From the NCBI GenBank assembly GCA_964594075.1, contig CAZQKW010000048.1, forward strand, positions 1 to 25,807: 25,807 nucleotides of DNA, given 5' to 3'. Positions 18,013-25,492 of the stretch are shown here, piece by piece (the stretch's first letter is position 1; each line of letters starts with the position of its first letter). The notes under the pieces were generated by a model that was given only the letters and a program-made list of their open reading frames with translations, ran no database searches and was not told the DNA's origin. The stretch is from CAZQKW01 sp964594075 (GTDB lineage Bacteria > Desulfobacterota > WTBG01 > CAIYCZ01). Made by a program: the position numbers and the translations under genes.

Positions 18013-18408
18013 ATGTATGAACAAAAACATTATGCAACAGGAAAACGCAAGACGGCCATAGCCAGGGTGTGGATGGCGCCGGGCGAAGGTAAATTTCTGG
18101 TAAATCAGAAACAGCTTGAAGAGTATTTTGCCGGCATGAGCGCACAGATAGCTGCGATAAAGCAGCCGCTGGAAATGACTGAGATGGCGGGAAAATACGA
18201 TATTTATGCGAATGTCATGGGCGGGGGCATTTCCGGCCAGGCAGATGCAGTGCGGCATGGCGTTGCAAAAGCACTGCTCACCATAGATCCCGCATCACGG
18301 CCCGTCCTCAAAAAGGCGTCGCTGCTTACCCGCGATGCGCGAAAGAAGGAGAGAAAGAAATACGGACAGAAAGGTGCGCGCAAACGATTCCAATATTCCA
18401 AGCGATAA
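18013..18408 (+). CDS. rpsI: 30S ribosomal protein S9 (uS9)
   Basis: 131 aa. The start YATGKRKTAIARVWMAPG, the middle GGGISGQADAVRHGVAKALL and the C-terminal KYGQKGARKRFQYSKR, whose last Lys-Arg reaches the P-site tRNA anticodon loop, are all canonical. It is translated six bases after rplM and followed by a strong terminator, so the two form a closed operon. Confidence 0.98.
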   Translation: MYEQKHYATGKRKTAIARVWMAPGEGKFLVNQKQLEEYFAGMSAQIAAIKQPLEMTEMAGKYDIYANVMGGGISGQADAVRHGVAKALLTIDPASRPVLKKASLLTRDARKKERKKYGQKGARKRFQYSKR

Positions 18409-18427
18409 TTACTGGTTGGCAAATACC

Positions 18428-18465
18428 AAAAAAAGGAAGGAGAGCAGCGCTCTCCTTCCTTTTTT
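18428..18465. terminator. Bidirectional intrinsic terminator between rpsI and the NADH operon
   Basis: GGAAGGAGAGC (18435-18445) pairs perfectly with GCTCTCCTTCC (18449-18459) around an AGC loop, flanked by seven A on the left and six T on the right. It can stop rpsI transcripts on + and the long operon that ends at 18483 on -. Confidence 0.95.
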
Positions 18466-18482
18466 ATTGCCGCCAGGCTGTA

Positions 18483-19802
18483 TTACGTGCCTCTGACAAT
18501 GTCAGTGGCCGATGCTTCCCGCCAATAGCGCTCAATTTTTTCTGCTATTGCCGGCTGCTCTCTTCGGATCTGCTCGATGTGACTCATAATGGCCTTTTTC
18601 ATGACATCTGGGGCAGTATTCTCGCTCACATATCCGGGATATTCCTCATTATCGGTGAGGCCGAAAATATAATCAAGTTCGGCATCGCTCATCATATGCA
18701 GACCAAATCCGCGCAGCGCCTTCTCAATTTCTCCAGGCCAGCAATATTCAAAAGACTCGCGCCAGAAATCAGTATAGTCATCATAACCGGTTCCGGTATC
18801 AAGCACTTTAAGCGCAGCGTGGGCCGCGCGGTAACCATACACCATTGCCGATTGGCAGTAGGTTTCAATAAACGCTGCCGCGTCGCCTACCACAACAATA
18901 TTTCCTTCGACCGGTTTCTGGATGCAGGTATAGAAATTGAGCACGGCAGAGGCCGCATGAACAATCTGCGCATTGCGAAACCAGTGAGCAAACGCGCCCT
19001 TGCGCATGAAATGGTCAAGCGCAAGTTTTGCCGGAAAACCGAGCGGGGCACCACACATGATGTCTATAATCGGCTCGTCTCCCGGTTTCGCAGTGGGCAG
19101 ATGCTTGGGCATAAAATAAAGCTGACCCCGACCCCATTTGGTGTGACCCTGCCCGACGAAGGTAACCCATGAATTAGGGTATGGGGTTTCCACCCCCTCA
19201 AGAAAATATGAGGCAACGTGGAAGGTGCCGAAATAGTTTCTTTGTTTTGCCAGTTCGAGTCCGCGTACGATCTGCGAGTTAACCCCGTCTGCGGCAAAAG
19301 CTATCTTGCATTTCACTTCTTTTAACCTGCGAGAACGAGTTCCTCGCAGGATCACCTTGACGCCGCCGTTTATATTTTCGGCCTTGATGCCGGCGGTTTC
19401 AGTCAGCACGTCTATCCCGTTTGCCAGCGCATCATCCAAAAGGCCCTTCAGGAGTACATCCTTGCTGTAGGGATGCGCCACGCCCTCCTGGGGGTTCACC
19501 ATAGTGAGCCTCTTGCCGCCTGGCGACAGGCGAATGCTCTTCACCATCTTAACCCATTGACCGGTATAGCGGACTGTGAATCCCGTTTTCTCAAAGTGAA
19601 TGTTGTTATCAATGATACGGGCTGTTTCGCCATGGGTATTCGGCTCATTGATAAGCATCGTGCAGCACGAGCGGTTGATAACCGGAATTTCTTTCTTTAT
19701 ATCAACCAGCAAAACATCCTGACCGGCGCTCGACAGCTCTTTGGCAGCCATCAAACCCGCTGGACCGGCACCAATAATTACAAAGTCATAGTTGCTTTTC
19801 AT
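18483..19802 (-). CDS. Geranylgeranyl-reductase-family FAD oxidoreductase
   Basis: A 439-aa flavoprotein of the geranylgeranyl reductase/FixC-like group. The FAD motif GAGPAG is at residues 11-16, the second FAD contact is GNIVVVGDAAAFIETY, and a PYSKDVLLKGLLDDA stretch lies between. Family members reduce isoprenoid double bonds or pass electrons to quinone, usually with a ferredoxin partner. A 2[4Fe-4S] ferredoxin gene lies 38 bp upstream, and the whole NADH-oxidising module precedes it in the same operon, so this is probably the terminal electron-accepting enzyme. The Cys-Cys in NRSCCTMLINEP lies where some archaeal reductases have an active-site cysteine; that alignment is by eye. It is last in the operon, before the shared terminator. 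Confidence 0.85.
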   Translation of the reverse strand: MKSNYDFVIIGAGPAGLMAAKELSSAGQDVLLVDIKKEIPVINRSCCTMLINEPNTHGETARIIDNNIHFEKTGFTVRYTGQWVKMVKSIRLSPGGKRLTMVNPQEGVAHPYSKDVLLKGLLDDALANGIDVLTETAGIKAENINGGVKVILRGTRSRRLKEVKCKIAFAADGVNSQIVRGLELAKQRNYFGTFHVASYFLEGVETPYPNSWVTFVGQGHTKWGRGQLYFMPKHLPTAKPGDEPIIDIMCGAPLGFPAKLALDHFMRKGAFAHWFRNAQIVHAASAVLNFYTCIQKPVEGNIVVVGDAAAFIETYCQSAMVYGYRAAHAALKVLDTGTGYDDYTDFWRESFEYCWPGEIEKALRGFGLHMMSDAELDYIFGLTDNEEYPGYVSENTAPDVMKKAIMSHIEQIRREQPAIAEKIERYWREASATDIVRGT

Positions 19803-19840
19803 ACCACAAGGCTCCTGTCAGCCTGGTCCTTCTTGCAGTT

Positions 19841-20098
19841 TCATTTCGACGGCAGTTTTACATCCGCTGCGCTTCGTTCTTCAGGGAATGGGTCGCTCGG
19901 AAAATTAAATACGATCACATCCGGAAACCTGCAGTCAACATAAATCGCATCAACCCCGCACGCTGCCCGGCAGGTTCCGCATTCAATGCAGGAAAGCTGA
20001 TCAATATATGACCGGTCATCAATAAAGCGTATTGCCAATCGCGGGCACAGATTGACACACGCTCCACAGCCGACGCACTCGTCTCTGTTTACCTTCAT
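19841..20098 (-). CDS. 2[4Fe-4S] ferredoxin
   Basis: 85 aa. Two clusters: Cys8, 11, 14 and 18 (CVGCGACVNLCP) and Cys37, 40, 43 and 47 (CIECGTCRAACGVDAI). The second lacks the usual Pro after the last Cys. A 30-residue acidic/polar tail follows. It lies 38 bp before the FAD reductase, as FixX lies by FixC and as ferredoxins lie by some archaeal geranylgeranyl reductases, so it is the likely electron carrier between the NADH module and that enzyme. Confidence 0.92.
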   Translation of the reverse strand: MKVNRDECVGCGACVNLCPRLAIRFIDDRSYIDQLSCIECGTCRAACGVDAIYVDCRFPDVIVFNFPSDPFPEERSAADVKLPSK

Positions 20099-20129
20099 CG
20101 CCGTTTATCCGCTTTTTTATTCAACATTG

Positions 20130-20930
20130 CTATGGCCTGCAGTTTACGCACACATCAAAAAAGTCCTCTGCCAACCGCGCTTTTTTCTTAATATACTCGA
20201 GCTGAAACGACGGGGCAAATGCGTCCCCACATTCCTTGCAGCGCTTCATTTCAAAATTCACTTTCCAGTTGTCAATAATGCGCGCCGGGCCCTCTACCAC
20301 CGTGCCGTCAGGCTGGATGAATCGTTCGCCCGGCGCAATATCCCGCAGCGTAATAGCACCCGTAGGGCAGATGGCATAGCAGGTGCCGCAACCGATGCAA
20401 TCCCGCGAACGCTCAAAAAATGGAGCGGCTGCCTTTTTCTCATATCCCCGATGCGCAAAATCAATGGCGCTCACGCCTACAAGGTCGCGGCAGGCCCGAA
20501 CGCACAGTCCACAGGCAATGCACAGTTCATTGCGCGGTTTGAACCGCGCTGCAGGTCGTATGCCCAGCTCTTCCGCCAGCTCGTGCAAAACTTTTGCCTG
20601 CGGCGCTTCGGCCAGCAGCAGGCCAACGATAAACCGGCGCAGTTGGATAATTCGCTCCGTTGCGGTTTTTACCCTGATGCCGTTTTCCGCGACAAAGGAA
20701 CATGACGAAACAATCTGCCGACTATCCCCGCGGGCGACTTCAACAATGCAGACGCGACAGCCGCCATAGGGGGTCAGCGCTTCGTGATGGCACAATGTGG
20801 GGATGCGGATTCCCTCCTGCTGTGCGGCTTCAAGAATGGTGGTTCCCTGTTCAACTGTCACCATTTTGCCGTCAATCTTGAACGATATCATCCCTTCGGT
20901 TTTCATGGGTGGACATTCCTTTGTCATCAT
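20130..20930 (-). CDS. NuoG/HydA N-terminus-like Fe-S protein without catalytic domain
   Basis: 266 aa. A plant-type [2Fe-2S] domain has ligands Cys47, 58, 61 and 77 (CHHEALTPYGGCRVC...SSC). Then come two [4Fe-4S] sites: Cys137, 140, 143, 147 and Cys178, 181, 184, 188. The His-Cys3 cluster normally between them in NuoG, HoxU and HydA is absent: that span reads LLLAEAPQAKVLHELAEELG. The C-terminus has two CxxC pairs (231/234 and 261/264) like a zinc ribbon or rubredoxin knuckle. There is no H-cluster or molybdopterin domain. The first ATG overlaps the nuoF stop (ATGA); ATG 20906 after AAAGGA is an alternative start. It should relay electrons from the NuoF-like subunit. Confidence 0.88.
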   Translation of the reverse strand: MMTKECPPMKTEGMISFKIDGKMVTVEQGTTILEAAQQEGIRIPTLCHHEALTPYGGCRVCIVEVARGDSRQIVSSCSFVAENGIRVKTATERIIQLRRFIVGLLLAEAPQAKVLHELAEELGIRPAARFKPRNELCIACGLCVRACRDLVGVSAIDFAHRGYEKKAAAPFFERSRDCIGCGTCYAICPTGAITLRDIAPGERFIQPDGTVVEGPARIIDNWKVNFEMKRCKECGDAFAPSFQLEYIKKKARLAEDFFDVCVNCRP

Positions 20931-22831
20931 TTTAAAATTGCGGCTGCCGGGCAGATTTCAAAGCACGCGCCGCATTTTATGCATTTACCTGCCGCAATTA
21001 CATGCGGCTGCTTTTTCTCTCCGGCAATGGCATTGACCGGGCACACGCTTACGCATGCCCCGCAGCCGGTACATCTTTTCCGGTCTATGGTATAGGTAAT
21101 GAGCGCCCTGCATACGCCGGCGGGACATTTTTTATCCTTAATGTGCGCCAGGTATTCATCCTTAAAATAAATCAGGGTCGAAAGCACCGGATTGGGGGCG
21201 GTTCTCCCGAGACCGCACAGGGCAGACTCCTTAATGGCATCCGCCATATTCTCCAATAGCACCAGATCTTCCCGCGAGCCCCTGCCCGCGGTAATGTCTT
21301 CAAGCAGTTCTTTCATGCGCGTAATGCCGACCCGGCAGGGCGTGCATTTGCCGCATGATTCGTCAGCCAGAAAAGAAACAAAATATTTAGCCACGTCCAC
21401 CATGCAGGTGCGATCATCCATGACGATAAGTCCGCCTGATCCCATGATGGAGCCTGCTTCGGCAAGGGCCTCATAATCTACCGGGAGATTGATGAGCTCG
21501 CGCGGAATACAGCCGCCGGAAGGCCCGCCAGTCTGCACTGCTTTCAAAGTTCTGCCGTTTGGAATACCGCCACCAATATCGTAAATAAGCTGTTTGAGCG
21601 AGGTGCCCATGGGCACCTCCACCAGCCCGATGCGTTTCACCTTGCCGACCAGTGAAAATACTTTAGTCCCCTTGCTGTGCTTGGTGCCAAGAGACGAAAA
21701 CCACGAAGCTCCGCGCGCCATAATCGGCGCAATGTTGGCAAAGGTCTCAACATTATTAATGACGGTGGGCTTTCCCCATAAGCCGCGCTGCGCCGGAAAT
21801 GGCGGGCGCTGCCGCGGCTCGCCCCAATCACCTTCAATTGACTTAATCAGGGCTGTTTCTTCTCCGCATACAAATGCTCCCGCGCCACGTATAATGGTAA
21901 TGGCGAATTTAAATCCGGAGTTAAAAATATTTCTGCCCAGCAGTCCGTATGCCTGAGCCTGCTTCAAGGCTTTCCGGAGCCGTTCCAGCGCGAGAGGATA
22001 TTCGGCCCGCACATAGATGAAGCCCTGCTGGGCGCCAATGGCAAAACCCGCAATGATCATGCCTTCAATGATAGCATGGGGATCGCCCTCAAGAAGACTG
22101 CGATCCATATATGCTCCCGGATCTCCCTCATCAGCATTGCAAATGATATATTTCTCTTTTGCTTCCGCCTCACGGCAAATGCGCCATTTGCGTCCAGTCA
22201 AAAATCCTGCCCCTCCCCTGCCCCGCAGCCCTGAACGCTCAACCTCGTCAATTACTTCGTCCGGTGATTTGCCGGCAAGAATACGGGCAAGTGAGAAATA
22301 GCCTCCCTTTGCGATATATTCACAGATATCTTCGGGGTCTATGGTGCCGCAATTGCGCAGAGCGATTTTTTTCTGCCTCTTGTAAAAAGCCAGGTCCTTA
22401 TAAGCGGGCACATCCCGCATGTCACTTTTTATTTTCCCCCTTTTATAAGGCCGGACAGTGTCTTCCAGCAAAAACTCATCTTCATCCATTCTGCCCAGCG
22501 CGCCTGCCAGGGAAACTCCTTTCCTGAGCGCATCCACCAGCGCCGCTGCTTTTTCCTTGTCCATGCGACTGTAGGTGATGCGGGGGCTCCCCGGCAGAAG
22601 CACGTCCACCAGCGGCTCCTCATGACACATGCCAATGCAGCCGGTCTTTTTTACCAGCGCATTGATCTTGTTTTTCTGCACGCCTTTGGCAATAGCATCA
22701 AAAACTGCTCCGGCCCCCATGGACTGCCCGCAGGTTGCCATGCCTACCATGATTTTTATTGTATTCGGGCAAAGGGTCGCCATCCCCTTTGCCTTGAGCT
22801 TTTCCAAATCTCTGATGCTTGATACCTTCAT
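20927..22831 (-). CDS. NuoF/HydB-like NADH-binding subunit with extra ferredoxin domain
   Basis: 634 aa. A thioredoxin-like N-terminal domain (about 1-110; Cys34, Cys65 and Cys69 visible) precedes the NuoF core: SGLRGRGGAGFLTGRKW for FMN, ICNADEGDPGAYMDR for NADH, and ESCGKCTPCRVG for a [4Fe-4S] cluster. The C-terminal 60 residues are a 2[4Fe-4S] ferredoxin domain (CTGCGACVSVCP and CIKCGACFEICP). This is the layout of HydB of bifurcating hydrogenases and of Bfu-family bifurcating enzymes, not of respiratory complex I NuoF. It overlaps nuoE by four bases (ATGA) and the next gene likewise, so translation is coupled. It is expected to be the site of NADH oxidation or bifurcation. Confidence 0.95.
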   Translation of the reverse strand: MKVSSIRDLEKLKAKGMATLCPNTIKIMVGMATCGQSMGAGAVFDAIAKGVQKNKINALVKKTGCIGMCHEEPLVDVLLPGSPRITYSRMDKEKAAALVDALRKGVSLAGALGRMDEDEFLLEDTVRPYKRGKIKSDMRDVPAYKDLAFYKRQKKIALRNCGTIDPEDICEYIAKGGYFSLARILAGKSPDEVIDEVERSGLRGRGGAGFLTGRKWRICREAEAKEKYIICNADEGDPGAYMDRSLLEGDPHAIIEGMIIAGFAIGAQQGFIYVRAEYPLALERLRKALKQAQAYGLLGRNIFNSGFKFAITIIRGAGAFVCGEETALIKSIEGDWGEPRQRPPFPAQRGLWGKPTVINNVETFANIAPIMARGASWFSSLGTKHSKGTKVFSLVGKVKRIGLVEVPMGTSLKQLIYDIGGGIPNGRTLKAVQTGGPSGGCIPRELINLPVDYEALAEAGSIMGSGGLIVMDDRTCMVDVAKYFVSFLADESCGKCTPCRVGITRMKELLEDITAGRGSREDLVLLENMADAIKESALCGLGRTAPNPVLSTLIYFKDEYLAHIKDKKCPAGVCRALITYTIDRKRCTGCGACVSVCPVNAIAGEKKQPHVIAAGKCIKCGACFEICPAAAILK

Positions 22832-23307
22832 TTCTTTTCCGCTTTCCTGTAATGTGCAAGCAGTTTTGGAACCGCATTTTGGTTCACATTGCCATAGGTA
22901 TCATCATTAATACGCACCACCGGGGCCATGCTGCAACATCCCATGCAGCGCACTTTTGCCACGCTGAACAGCCGGTCTTCTGTCGTGCCCTCGCCAGATT
23001 CGAGCCCGAGTTCTCTGCTAACCCGGTGCAATATGTTTTCGCCATTCTTGACATGACAGGCGGTGCCCAGACAGACGCTCACCAGGTTCTTACCCCGCGG
23101 CGCAAGGCTAAACGAATGATAGAAGGTGGCAATACTATAAATCTTGCTCAGCGGAATGTTGCCCGTGAGGCTGACGTATTCAAGGGCGTCGCGCGAGAGG
23201 TAGCCGCAGGCTTCCTGAATATCCTGTAGCATCGTGATAAGTGAGCTTTCGCCACGTTGATATTTTTTTATGAAGCCATCAATAGTGGCTTGATTAAATG
23301 TTTGCAT
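22828..23307 (-). CDS. NuoE/HydC-like [2Fe-2S] subunit
   Basis: 159 aa, normal for the family. The thioredoxin-like [2Fe-2S] site has ligands Cys79, Cys84, Cys121 and Cys125 (CLGTAC and CMGCC). The N-terminal helical domain has the typical QDIQEACGYL and YSIATFYHSF. It pairs with the NuoF-like subunit in NADH-oxidising diaphorase units. AGAGGAG lies just before ATG 23307, 12 bp after the PorB-like gene. Only these diaphorase subunits of complex I are present; no membrane subunit is seen. Confidence 0.95.
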   Translation of the reverse strand: MQTFNQATIDGFIKKYQRGESSLITMLQDIQEACGYLSRDALEYVSLTGNIPLSKIYSIATFYHSFSLAPRGKNLVSVCLGTACHVKNGENILHRVSRELGLESGEGTTEDRLFSVAKVRCMGCCSMAPVVRINDDTYGNVNQNAVPKLLAHYRKAEKK

Positions 23308-23319
23308 GATGCTCCTCTG

Positions 23320-24240
23320 TTAGTGCGCCCGGCTCAGAAGTTCGGTGCATTCGTCATTGACTGCTTCCTGAACAACCGGTATCAACTCCCGCGGAAAGGT
23401 AAAAAACCGTTTTTGCATTTTCAGGTAATCCTGGACTGGTTTGCGGTTCTGCAGCGGCTGGGTAATGCGAACGATCCCGTTTTCTATTTCATACAGCGGG
23501 AAATATCCGGTTCTCACGGCAAGCAGCCCGACTTTAATCGTTAACTTGGGTAAAAATATCCAGCCGGTCGGACACGGGGTAAGAACTAAAATAAACGCAT
23601 TGCCGCTGCAAGCCAAGGCTTTCTTCACTTTTTCAATGAAATCCAGGGGATAGCTGGGACAGGCGGTTGCAATGAACGAAAAGCTGCCTTCGGCAACCGC
23701 TGCTGGAATATTTTTCCTGCGGATGGCAGCCTTAATTTCAGCGGCAGACGGGGGATGAGAGACCGCGGCATGTTTGAATCCCGGCGGGTTGAGCATGCGA
23801 ATCAGCTTATCTATATGGGGCTCGTTGTCAAAACACAGATACAGGCCTGCCGTGCTCGATCCAAAAGCAGGTGGCACCACCAGCTCTTCGGTGTCAAACA
23901 TCCTGCGGTCTAAACCAACGACCGCTTTTTTTATCCGTTGCCGTCCTTTTTGTTCGGTGCCCCCGGCCGATTCATTGATCTGCCGTATCACAGACTGCAG
24001 ATTTTCAATCAGCGGCTCCCAGATTACCCCATCATATGCATAGCTATGTGCAGTCAGCGCGCCAGCAGAAAACTGCCCGGACGCTGCGCTATTCCCCGAA
24101 ACAGTTGCCACACCATGAATAATCTTTGATGCAATGCGGGCGGCAAGCGCCTTCCCGCATCCCTGGCAAGAACGGCGCCCGGATATAAAAACCTCATCTT
24201 GTGTAAGCAGTTTGGGTAAATAGACAGAAAATTGGCTCAT
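23320..24240 (-). CDS. Divergent PorB-like protein (2-oxoacid:ferredoxin oxidoreductase beta family)
   Basis: 306 aa. Family features: the opening SGRRSCQGCGKALAAR (Cys25, Cys28), ATACPSYPLDFIEKVKKAL, LTPCPTGW (Cys223) and a close ending ...TGYFPLYEIENGIVRIT. In active PorB the thiamine-diphosphate motif starts GDG; here the equivalent is GLD (109-111), followed by a changed helix before FDNE (137-140). The third cluster cysteine, usually in an ATGC segment, reads SGNS (48-51). No alpha (PorA) or gamma gene is near. It may be a degenerate structural subunit or an enzyme with new chemistry. It lies 15 bp after the PorD-like gene and 12 bp before nuoE. Family assignment is good, activity doubtful. 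Confidence 0.82.
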   Translation of the reverse strand: MSQFSVYLPKLLTQDEVFISGRRSCQGCGKALAARIASKIIHGVATVSGNSAASGQFSAGALTAHSYAYDGVIWEPLIENLQSVIRQINESAGGTEQKGRQRIKKAVVGLDRRMFDTEELVVPPAFGSSTAGLYLCFDNEPHIDKLIRMLNPPGFKHAAVSHPPSAAEIKAAIRRKNIPAAVAEGSFSFIATACPSYPLDFIEKVKKALACSGNAFILVLTPCPTGWIFLPKLTIKVGLLAVRTGYFPLYEIENGIVRITQPLQNRKPVQDYLKMQKRFFTFPRELIPVVQEAVNDECTELLSRAH

Positions 24241-24255
24241 AGTAGTGCTCGCGCG

Positions 24256-24561
24256 TTACCTGATTTGCCAGGGGAAACGTTTAAAAACTTCCTGCATGGA
24301 GATGCAGCCGGTCCAACACTGCGCACTGCACAGCGCACACCCTTTGCAGTATTTGAGATCCGCCTCATAGAAGCCATCTTCTTTCTGATAGATCGCACCA
24401 TCAGGACACGAAAGATAGCACACACCGCACTGTATGCATTTTTCCGTATCCCACACCGGCAGCTCAAACCGCCAGTCTTCATTGCAGTTGAACACTTCTA
24501 CAATGGGAATATCCGGATTAAAATGCGATTCAAATTCCTTGTGGCGTTTAGTTTTTGTCAT
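24256..24561 (-). CDS. PorD-like 2[4Fe-4S] ferredoxin subunit
   Basis: 101 aa from ATG 24561; a TTG nine bases earlier is less likely. Two clusters: CIQCGVCYLSCP and CKGCALCSAQCWTGC, the second with an extra Cys and no Pro. The preceding segment (WRFELPVWDTEKC) is the delta-subunit style of pyruvate synthase (PorD), as is its place directly before the PorB-like gene. It probably docks to that subunit and carries electrons. It is the first gene of the seven-gene operon, about 76 bases after the predicted transcription start. Confidence 0.88.
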   Translation of the reverse strand: MTKTKRHKEFESHFNPDIPIVEVFNCNEDWRFELPVWDTEKCIQCGVCYLSCPDGAIYQKEDGFYEADLKYCKGCALCSAQCWTGCISMQEVFKRFPWQIR

Positions 24562-24624
24562 AGGCCTCAAAACCTTAATTCGGGCGGCGCTTCAATGCGC
24601 GCCGTAAATCCTTACAAAAAAAAT

Positions 24625-24640
24625 AGTTACATTTGTAACT
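24625..24640. promoter_or_regulatory. Perfect palindrome over the operon start site
   Basis: AGTTACATTTGTAACT has perfect 7-bp arms around TT and A/T tracts on both sides. It begins four bases after the -10 box of the por/nuo operon promoter and so covers the predicted +1. That place suits a repressor operator. I cannot name the regulator, and no regulator gene is in the window. Confidence 0.6.
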
Positions 24641-24643
24641 TTT

Positions 24644-24672
24644 TTCATAATATAGCCATCCCCCTATGTCAA
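24644..24672 (-). promoter_or_regulatory. Sigma70-type promoter of the por/nuo operon
   Basis: On the - strand, TTGACA (24672-24667) and TATGAA (24649-24644) are 17 bases apart. Transcription would start near 24637, inside the adjacent palindrome, and read all seven genes down to the terminator at 18428-18465. Confidence 0.7.
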
Positions 24673-24736
24673 GTTAAAAACACGCTATAACAATTATTCT
24701 TTTAAACTTATTCTCACGCCAGCGGTGCAGCGGGGA

Positions 24737-25492
24737 TTAGAATAACACGGTGGGTGGGAGCATGTGCATCATAAAGGCTTCCGGCGGTACGCCTAATTGA
24801 ACGCCGCCCAAAAAGAAACGGTTTTCCATAAAAGTATACCGCACCCATTCTCTGCGCTGCGCACCCATTTTTTCAATGTCTGCTGCCGATGGTTTCATCC
24901 CGATGCGCAAGTCAACCAGACTGAAATAAGCATCAAAGATCTCCCGTGCCGCATCTTCAAAGCATGCAGCGTCTTCCTCCTCAGGGCCAAACGCAATACC
25001 AACACCATATCCGATTCCTGATCCGGCTTCTTTACGCTGAAACATTGTGCAGTAGCCCTCGCGCAGATCTTGATATGTTCTGCCGTGTTTTGTCATTACC
25101 GCTGCCATTTTCTCTCTCAGTAATTTCTTGTCCGCCTCATAGGAAACTGTTGGAAATACATCAAAAAAGCCCGGGCAACGCTCAAATCCCTGCTCGGATA
25201 CATGTTCAAACACCGCCATCAATATCGGCACCTGGGGATTAGCAGGGAATGTTTGTATGCCGACCCACTGAATAGTGCTTTCATAGTCCCGGCCCGGTAT
25301 AGTAACGGTGGCGCGAATGGTGGATACGCAGGCTTTTTCAAACACGCCGCCCCGGCTGGCATTCACCTCTACTCTACCAGCTTTATTAAGAAACTCCCAT
25401 TCTTGCTTTTCAAAACCAGACTCTGCATTATACTGCGCAATGGTATTAAGATACTTTTGCTTCAAGGCTATAAGAAAAGTGTCTGTTAACAT
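24737..25492 (-). CDS. Divergent HemF-like (coproporphyrinogen III oxidase family) protein
   Basis: 251 aa from ATG 25492, chosen because AGGAGG lies seven bases before it; the in-frame ATG at 25513 lies upstream of that site. It shares with HemF the GGVFEKACVS segment (HemF: GGVFEQAGVN) and the C-terminal order RYTFMENRFFLGGVQLG ... MHMLPP (HemF: an RGRY...FGLQTGG...MSMPP pattern). It is about 50 residues shorter than E. coli HemF. The catalytic HANVRF, the FGGGFDLTP and the HRNEQRGIGG blocks are not recognisable. HemF needs oxygen, while the neighbours suggest an anaerobe, so a different role is likely. The 166 bp to the next operon hold that operon's promoter. Confidence 0.62.
   Translation of the reverse strand: MLTDTFLIALKQKYLNTIAQYNAESGFEKQEWEFLNKAGRVEVNASRGGVFEKACVSTIRATVTIPGRDYESTIQWVGIQTFPANPQVPILMAVFEHVSEQGFERCPGFFDVFPTVSYEADKKLLREKMAAVMTKHGRTYQDLREGYCTMFQRKEAGSGIGYGVGIAFGPEEEDAACFEDAAREIFDAYFSLVDLRIGMKPSAADIEKMGAQRREWVRYTFMENRFFLGGVQLGVPPEAFMMHMLPPTVLF

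Noticed and set aside
18579..19172. + strand open frame of 197 codons
   Set aside because: Antisense shadow of the FAD reductase, with no recognisable features.
20052..20705. Long + strand open frame opposite the NuoG-like gene
   Set aside because: It is the mirror of a cysteine-motif-rich real gene; no domain is visible in it.
20130..23307. [FeFe]-hydrogenase HydABC or respiratory complex I
   Set aside because: The NuoG-like protein ends without an H-cluster domain, and no membrane Nuo subunit is present.
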